A DNA stretch of 64,000 nt from Oceanobacillus bengalensis. Lineage in GTDB: Bacteria; Bacillota; Bacilli; Bacillales; Amphibacillaceae. Below the pieces are notes generated by a model, which was given only the letters and a program-made list of their open reading frames with translations, was not told where the DNA came from and did not search any database. A program made the position numbers and the translations under genes. The stretch covers positions 1 to 64,000 of the forward strand of contig NZ_RBZO01000003.1 in the NCBI RefSeq assembly GCF_003628445.1, in the 5' to 3' direction. Positions 58,774-64,000 of the stretch are shown piece by piece (the first letter of the stretch is position 1; every line of letters starts with the position of its first letter).

Positions 58774-59883
58774 TTACCTTGAATACGATGCAAAATTCGT
58801 TACGTCAATATTTTCATGTAGTGCAGCATTTACACCTTCCGCCAATAAATTGGCCATATCTACCATAAATCCATCAACTTCTTTTGGAGTTACCATCAAA
58901 TTATGTCCAATCGGTGTTAAGACTTCAGAAATTAATTTACGCTTTTCTTCATCTGATAATGTACCTACTATTCCCATAAATGTATTTCTCTTTTCCTCAT
59001 CTGGTAAATCCTCATCCGTTAACTTCTTCCCACCAAAAGACATACTCGCAGGTGCCAACGCTTTTGATGGTCTATCCTTTTCATTCCATTCTCTACCAAA
59101 GTGCTTCAAAATAAAGTCGATTGTGTCACTCGTAATCGTTACTGCATCAACTACCGTTGGAACTCCGATTGCAATGACCGGTACCCCTAACGTATCTTTG
59201 CTAAGCTCTTTCCGCTTATTCCCAACCCCGCTTCCGGGATGGATACCAGAGTCAGAAAGCTGAATGGTTTCATTCACACGCTCAATCGATCTTGAGGCAA
59301 GTGCATCCACTGCTATAACAAAATCCGGCTTAAAATTTTCGACAATTCCATGAATAATATCACCTGTCTCGATACCAGTTACACCCATCACACCTGGAGT
59401 TACTGCAGCAACAGGACGATAACCCTCTGCTACGGACTCATATTGGAGTTTGAACAAATGACTCGTTACTAATGTCTTTTCTACAGTCATAGGTCCCAGA
59501 GCGTCAGGGGTAACATTCCAGTTTCCTAAACCAACAATTAACCCTGTACCACCTTTAGGAATATTATTCTTTGCAATTAAGTTTTCTAATTCCTTTGCCA
59601 ATATCTTCGCTGCTGCTTCCTGCCTTTTCGTATCTTGGCGCTTCACACCATCTGCATAAATGGTTACATATGTTCCAGTTTTCTTTCCTAAAGCGCTTGC
59701 ACCTTCTTCATTGATTTCCACATATGAAATTTTAATATCATCTTGATGCTTTTCTTTAAATGTAACACCTTTAATTTCACTCTCTTGCTTTTTCTTTTGT
59801 TTTTGAGTCGATTCAACATACATATCTCTCGCTTCAACTGCTAAATCTGTTCTCACTTGATATGCTTGCACATTTTCATCCAT
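58774..59883 (-). CDS. gpr: Germination protease GPR
   Basis: A 369-residue aspartic-type protease that degrades small acid-soluble spore proteins at germination. It is made as a zymogen that cuts itself; here the processing region is [11 protein letters not shown]. Other conserved tracts are [13 protein letters not shown] and [20 protein letters not shown] lysine/glutamine-rich insert ([11 protein letters not shown]) near residue 26 looks specific to this lineage. Confidence 0.95.
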   Translation of the reverse strand: MDENVQAYQVRTDLAVEARDMYVESTQKQKKKQESEIKGVTFKEKHQDDIKISYVEINEEGASALGKKTGTYVTIYADGVKRQDTKRQEAAAKILAKELENLIAKNNIPKGGTGLIVGLGNWNVTPDALGPMTVEKTLVTSHLFKLQYESVAEGYRPVAAVTPGVMGVTGIETGDIIHGIVENFKPDFVIAVDALASRSIERVNETIQLSDSGIHPGSGVGNKRKELSKDTLGVPVIAIGVPTVVDAVTITSDTIDFILKHFGREWNEKDRPSKALAPASMSFGGKKLTDEDLPDEEKRNTFMGIVGTLSDEEKRKLISEVLTPIGHNLMVTPKEVDGFMVDMANLLAEGVNAALHENIDVTNFASYSR

Positions 59884-60099
59884 TTATATTACTTCCTTTC
59901 ACACTATCTTAACTATAGAATTGACAAGTTAATAAAAAACATACAAAATGATAAAGGAGCTTAACATTTAAATTAGTGAATAAAATAAAGGAAATTCAAG
60001 TACAAACCTTCTACAGATAAAATTAATGTGTCAAGATTTTATACTTTACTATTGAAAAGAACCGTTTCCTTTGGTAAAATATCATTTGTTATCTTGATT

Positions 60100-60300
60100 C
60101 AAAAGCGTAAGCGTCGGTTTAGCGAAACAACTTCTTGCTTCACTTCCTGAATTACTCCTTGGAATTGTCTACTTGTAGCTTTGCGAGGAGCGTTACTTCA
60201 CCGAATAAGATTGAAACGTGACGAGCAACATTTATGTTGATTTATCGTGTCGTGAGGTGAAGGAAATCTCGCTAAAAGCACGGACGCTGGAGCTGGATGT
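60100..60300 (+). repeat. Second-family structured repeat between gpr and rpsT
   Basis: The gpr-rpsT gap (59884-60396) has no gene. Its element has outer arms GCGTC (60111-60115) with GACGC (60283-60287), and TTTAGCG (60118-60124) with CGCTAAA (60270-60276). An inner pair CTTCACC / GGTGAAG follows. The sequence does not share the GGAAAGCGAAG tract of family A. Only one copy lies in this window. Confidence 0.55.
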
Positions 60301-60396
60301 AGATACGTAACCTAAATGAATTTCTAGTGTTAGATTGAAATAATTGGCATTTGTTCAATATGAAATCTAATTATACCCGCTCTAGGAGGTGAAATC

Positions 60397-60660
60397 ATGG
60401 CAAATAACCCATCAGCAATCAAACGTATTGGAATTAATAATAAAAAACGTGTAGCTAACCAATCACAAAAGTCAGAAATGCGTACAGCTATTAAAACAGT
60501 AGAAGCATTAGTTGAAGCTAAAGATGTAGAGAAAGCTCAAGTTGAACTTAAAAATACAGTGAAACACATCGATAAAGCTGTTCAAAAAGGACTTATCCAT
60601 AAAAACAATGGAGATCGTCAAAAATCTCGTTTAACAAAGAAAGTTAATGGCTTAGCGTAA
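60397..60660 (+). CDS. rpsT: 30S ribosomal protein S20
   Basis: An 87-residue helical, very basic protein that binds 16S rRNA early in 30S assembly (MANNPSAIKRIGINNKKR at the start, DRQKSRLTKKVNGLA at the end). AGGAGGTG precedes the ATG. It diverges from gpr, is convergent with holA and has its own terminator. Confidence 0.97.
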   Translation: MANNPSAIKRIGINNKKRVANQSQKSEMRTAIKTVEALVEAKDVEKAQVELKNTVKHIDKAVQKGLIHKNNGDRQKSRLTKKVNGLA

Positions 60661-60662
60661 AT

Positions 60663-60694
60663 AAAAAAACGATCCATCATCGGATCGTTTTTTT
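60663..60694 (+). terminator. Terminator of rpsT
   Basis: Stem AAAAAAACGATCC / GGATCGTTTTTTT immediately after the rpsT stop. The flanks make it usable in both directions. Confidence 0.95.
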
Positions 60695-60769
60695 ATTTAC
60701 GCTCTTTTCTAGAAGATTGTTCCTTTATGACATAATATATAAATATACTGCCAGGTAATGAAATTCAAT

Positions 60770-60850
60770 TTGTGAAGCTCTCGCTCACACTTATGAATAC
60801 AATGTGCTACGAATATGCGTTTCCTCTAGTTACCTCACAATTTATATCAA
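60770..60850 (-). repeat. Remnant of the family A right flank
   Basis: On the minus strand, CATAAGTGTGAGCGAGAGC (about 60775-60795) matches the right-flank module seen at 470-490, 24.43 kb and 42.53 kb. No arms are recognisable. Confidence 0.5.
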
Positions 60851-60908
60851 CGACGAGACCAAATAAACAACAAATATTACGATAACAGCATTTATTTTTC
60901 TAGCGTCT

Positions 60909-61928
60909 CTATGCAGCTTTAATGATATCGAATAATAATAATTCAAAAGCCAAGCCTTTTTCCATTTTCCCTTGTTTCATGGAAGCATCTGCATCTGTTA
61001 ATTTCTCTATTATATCCTCTAATTTATTGATTGCGAAATGTTTTTCACGATTTATTGCAATCTTTACAACATAAGGGTGTACACCGAGCTGCTTTTGCAT
61101 TTGAAACTGTGAGTAGCCCTTTTGTTTAAGCAACTTCACACGCAAAATAGTACGAAATTGAAATGCTAATAAACCAATTAAAGCAATCGGCTCTTCCTTC
61201 ATGATTTCAAGGTCTTTATAAATAGAAATTGCACGATATAAATCTCCTTCAATTACTGCATCAACTAAACGTAATGAAGAGCTATTTGAAGTATGTGCTA
61301 TTAGATTTTCGGCTATTTCCTTCGTTACATGTCCGTTTTCGCCTACATATAAAGCAAGCTTTGTTAATTCTTCTTCAAGTAGCATAAGATTGGTCGATAA
61401 TTCCGTTTCTATAATTTCATAAACATCATTGTCTAACGTTATATGTAGTTGATTTACTAATGATTTAATCCACTTGCTTATATCTTTTTCTCTAATTGGA
61501 TCACAATTAGCAACTGTTGCATGTTTTTTTAGTAATTTACTCGCTTTCTTGCGTTCATCGATCTTTTCATACGCTGCAATAATTACGAGTACGGAATAAT
61601 CAACGGGATTCGTCAAATAAGTAGCTAAAGCATCCATATCATGTTCAAATGATAGTTTTTCTGGTTTTGCCTTCAAGAAGACTGGATTCGTGGCAATAAT
61701 TAACTTTTTTTCACCAAAGAAGGGATACGTTTCCACATCATTTATTACTTCTTGAATTGGAATTTCCTCTAAATTATACATGGACAGATTATCTAGGTCA
61801 CCATGTAAGACCTGTTTCGTAATTTGCTTTTTTATATTTTCAATAAAATAATTCTCTGACCCATGTATTAAATAAATAGGTGCGACTTGATTTTTCTTTA
61901 ACTGATTTAACACTTCAACATATGACAT
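60909..61928 (-). CDS. holA: DNA polymerase III delta subunit
   Basis: A 339-residue clamp-loader subunit of the YqeN type that opens the beta clamp. The AAA-like N-terminal part (PIYLIHGSENYFIENI) is followed by the helical collar (about 210-339: LRLVDAVIEGDLYRAISIY). I chose the ATG at 61928 with GGAGTGA about 8 nt upstream. It neighbours comEC and rpsT, as in B. subtilis. Confidence 0.94.
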   Translation of the reverse strand: MSYVEVLNQLKKNQVAPIYLIHGSENYFIENIKKQITKQVLHGDLDNLSMYNLEEIPIQEVINDVETYPFFGEKKLIIATNPVFLKAKPEKLSFEHDMDALATYLTNPVDYSVLVIIAAYEKIDERKKASKLLKKHATVANCDPIREKDISKWIKSLVNQLHITLDNDVYEIIETELSTNLMLLEEELTKLALYVGENGHVTKEIAENLIAHTSNSSSLRLVDAVIEGDLYRAISIYKDLEIMKEEPIALIGLLAFQFRTILRVKLLKQKGYSQFQMQKQLGVHPYVVKIAINREKHFAINKLEDIIEKLTDADASMKQGKMEKGLAFELLLFDIIKAA

Positions 61929-62099
61929 ATAATTCTTCACTCCAACAAACAAAACAAATAGGCTTGTTTGACATATTTGTCCATTCCATGTATATAAGTT
62001 ATATGGTAAAGCGTAAATATAAGAATAGCAAGTAGGAAATGAAGGGAAATGGCAAATTGTTCAACCATTTATAACATCGGGCCATTCCCCCTAAAGCAT

Positions 62100-62160
62100 C
62101 TATATAAACGTTTAACCTGTAGCTCTAGAAACTGCATGTTAAACGATATTTGTTATATAG
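62100..62160. other. 61-nt structured palindrome
   Basis: In the holA-yqzM gap (61929-62292). Nested arms are CTATATAA (62100-62107) with TTATATAG (62153-62160), CGTTTAAC with GTTAAACG, and TGTAG with CTGCA as a near match. No T-run, so not a standard terminator. The rest of the gap shows only AT-rich promoter-like sequence. Confidence 0.6.
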
Positions 62161-62292
62161 CATATGTTTTCTTCGTAAAACTATAGATGTTAAGTCTTTC
62201 TAATTTTGGAGTTATTTTGTGACAATTTTCATACATAAGTAGATTTTTTATTTTATTTACTATATACTAATCTTGATACAGGAGGGATAAAT

Positions 62293-62430
62293 ATGAACGA
62301 ATTCGAACAAAACCCACAGTCTGCTCATAGCAATGACGTTGTAGATTCCATTAAAGGATTTGCTTTTTCTTTCCTATTTTTCGTAATCATTTTTGCTATT
62401 GGCGTTACAATTAGTGTGGTTACTGGTTAA
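62293..62430 (+). CDS. yqzM: YqzM family small membrane protein
   Basis: A 45-residue protein starting MNEFEQNPQSAHSNDVVDSI, then one membrane helix (about 21-44). It matches B. subtilis YqzM in start, length and position between comEC and holA. GGAGGGA precedes the ATG and a terminator follows. Function unknown. Confidence 0.85.
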   Translation: MNEFEQNPQSAHSNDVVDSIKGFAFSFLFFVIIFAIGVTISVVTG

Positions 62431-62464
62431 ATAGGAAACAAACCAACAAATAATGTTTCCGATC

Positions 62465-62502
62465 AAAGAGACTGAATTGCTTGTAAGCGCAGTCTCTTTT
62501 TA
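62465..62502. terminator. Terminator between yqzM and comEC
   Basis: Stem AAAGAGACTG / CAGTCTCTTT with T-runs on both sides, between convergent genes. Confidence 0.88.
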
Positions 62503-62524
62503 TTGTTCCTTTCGATGTCATATA

Positions 62525-64000
62525 CTATGGGAAAAAGGAGAAAAAAGTTCCACTTTCAGCTTTGAATCGATACTGTATCATCCCCTGCTGATCTGAACGT
62601 AAGGTAGTAATAGCTTCATCAGCAAGTAACTGCAAAACATCTTGAGAGGGGTGACCATACATATTATTCTGACCTACTGGAATAAGTGCAACTTCTGGAT
62701 TTATGTGTTGGAGATAAAGATGATTTGTAGAGGTGTTGCTTCCATGATGCGCAACTTTTAGTACATCTGCATGTAAGCTAGGGTATCGTTTAATTAACTC
62801 CCTTTCAACTACATCACTTATATCCCCCGTAAACAACCATTTTAAACCTCCAATTTCTGTATACAATATTAGTGAATTATCATTTACCGAGGAATACTGC
62901 TGGGAAGGCCCCAAAACAGCTAATTCTTGCCCCTTCACATTTACCGTCGTATTGTATGTGACCTGCTCTACATTTACTTTATCCTGTATTCTTTGTTTTT
63001 GTTCTGCTGGTAATTCAAAATATTCACTAACAACTATTTTCCCTACTTCTTTATCCTCCAGCAAATTTGAAACACTTCCAATATGATCCGCATCTTCATG
63101 CGTAAGAAAAACAACATCAATCTTCTGTATTCCTCTTGAATCAAGGTAAGGCTTAATAATCTGCTTATATACAGCATCTGTTGCCCCTGCTTCATCAAAA
63201 GAAACCCTTGCACCCGCATCGATCATAAAGACACCTTTTCTGTAAGGTAATTCAATGACAAAAGCATCTCCTTGTCCAATATCAAGCATTGTAACTGTTC
63301 CTACTGGAGAAAAATATGGACGCAGTGCCAAATAGAAAATAATGATGGTGATGCACGCACCAGATTTCCATGCTTTGTTTAATTTCTTTTGTTCGATATT
63401 ATTCATAAAAGCTAGAAGGAAAACATAGTACACAATTGTAAAACCTAAGGAAAAGTTTCCAATTAGCCATGGGTAGTCTGCTACCCTGTCAACCCAATGA
63501 ATAAAAGACAGGACGTACTCATGAATAAAAACAAATGCTTGGTCTAGAAATCGTATAATTGGTAAAGGTAATATCGATAATGGAAGTAGTACGTACATAA
63601 ATGGAATCACAATGATGGAGAAATATGGGATAACAATGACATTTAGAAGAATAGAAAGTGGTTGGAAAATGGTAAAATAATTAAATTGTAGTGGAATAAT
63701 AATCATTTGTGAAACAAAACTAATGTTTAGGGCTTGGAAAAAACCATTACCTGTCTGAAAAATCCACCTTTTCGAGAGGAGGATACTAAAGGTAACGAGA
63801 AATGACAACTGGAAACCAACATGATAAATAACATGTGGCTCAATTAGGATTAAAAGGATAAAAACAATAGAAAGAATATCTGTAACACTGTAAGTTACCT
63901 TAAGCTTACTTAATAGAATAAAACACATTACCATCAAACTCGCTCGCCACACTGAGGGTTCACCACCAGCAAGTAAAGCATACACAGGCAATATCCAAAT
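62525..64000 (-). CDS. comEC: DNA uptake channel ComEC, C-terminal part (cut by the window edge)
   Basis: The frame is open to the window end, so the 5' part lies outside. The visible 491 codons hold about eight membrane helices of the ComEC/Rec2 competence core (GGEPSVWRASLMVMCFI) and a C-terminal metallo-beta-lactamase domain. That domain has LDIGQGDAFVI, LTHEDADHIGSV, FTGDISD and VAHHGSNTST. The protein carries single-stranded DNA across the membrane in transformation. The whole gene is about 750-780 residues in relatives. Confidence 0.92.
   Translation of the reverse strand: MWILPVYALLAGGEPSVWRASLMVMCFILLSKLKVTYSVTDILSIVFILLILIEPHVIYHVGFQLSFLVTFSILLSKRWIFQTGNGFFQALNISFVSQMIIIPLQFNYFTIFQPLSILLNVIVIPYFSIIVIPFMYVLLPLSILPLPIIRFLDQAFVFIHEYVLSFIHWVDRVADYPWLIGNFSLGFTIVYYVFLLAFMNNIEQKKLNKAWKSGACITIIIFYLALRPYFSPVGTVTMLDIGQGDAFVIELPYRKGVFMIDAGARVSFDEAGATDAVYKQIIKPYLDSRGIQKIDVVFLTHEDADHIGSVSNLLEDKEVGKIVVSEYFELPAEQKQRIQDKVNVEQVTYNTTVNVKGQELAVLGPSQQYSSVNDNSLILYTEIGGLKWLFTGDISDVVERELIKRYPSLHADVLKVAHHGSNTSTNHLYLQHINPEVALIPVGQNNMYGHPSQDVLQLLADEAITTLRSDQQGMIQYRFKAESGTFFSFFP

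Overview
The window is chromosomal core DNA of a low-GC, endospore-forming Gram-positive bacterium of the family Bacillaceae. Spore genes (spoVAF-like, spoIIP, gpr, yqfC, yqfD), SigA-type and SigH-type promoters, strong GGAGG ribosome sites, a glycine T-box and a CIRCE/HrcA heat-shock operon all point there. The gene order follows the Bacillus subtilis yqg-yqf-yqe region (comEC to yqgX) with gaps and insertions typical of halotolerant relatives such as Oceanobacillus or Virgibacillus. The genus is inferred from style and cannot be proven here. Almost all genes lie on the minus strand; the plus-strand exceptions are small genes (yqgW, a 72-residue membrane protein with an MltG-like protein, yqfZ, yqfT, rpsT, yqzM).

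Layout: 0.5-8.7 kb holds yqgX, yqgW, a lipoteichoic-acid-synthase paralogue, glcK-yqgQ, a SpoVAF-like germination protein, the rhomboid protease gluP, a yqgO-like gene and rpmG. 8.8-15 kb holds two surface proteins, an orphan phoU, pbpA, an MFS transporter and sodA. 15.1-15.9 kb is a six-gene tRNA cluster (Asn, Met, His, a CAT tRNA that is probably Ile2, Ser, Phe) with a partial duplication of tRNA-Phe. 16-24 kb holds a Na/Pi cotransporter, an NfeD-like protein, yqfZ/yqfX/yqfT homologues, nfo, cshB, yqfO and trmK. 24.6-37.7 kb holds cccA, sigA-dnaG, yqfL-ccpN, glyQS with its T-box, recO, yqzL, era, dgkA and ybeY. 37.7-45.6 kb holds pgpH, phoH, yqfD, yqfC, a yqfB-position gene, floA and nfeD. 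45.9-64 kb holds yqeY, rpsU, a deoC remnant, rsmE, prmA, the dnaJ-dnaK-grpE-hrcA operon, hemW, lepA, yqxA, spoIIP, gpr, rpsT, holA, yqzM and the 3' part of comEC.

The genes form coherent modules: macromolecular synthesis (dnaG-sigA, holA), translation and ribosome assembly (era, ybeY, lepA, rsmE, prmA, rpsT, rpsU, glyQS), protein quality control (hrcA-grpE-dnaK-dnaJ, gluP), membrane organisation (floA-nfeD) and sporulation/germination.

The most unusual content is non-coding. Several intergenic gaps carry copies of a dispersed element of about 110-190 bp. Its terminal arms differ between copies but stay complementary within each copy, as expected of a selected stem. Two oppositely oriented copies sit between the glyQS T-box terminator and glyQ. 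Other notable points are a deoC pseudogene with an internal deletion between rsmE and rpsU, a gene that appears to start with CTG, a 39-bp repeat of the tRNA-Phe 5' end, a 61-nt structured palindrome upstream of yqzM, and the absence of ispG, ispH, zur, pst, cdd and mtaB from their usual positions. I found no CRISPR array, prophage, insertion-sequence transposase or obvious new multi-gene defence system.
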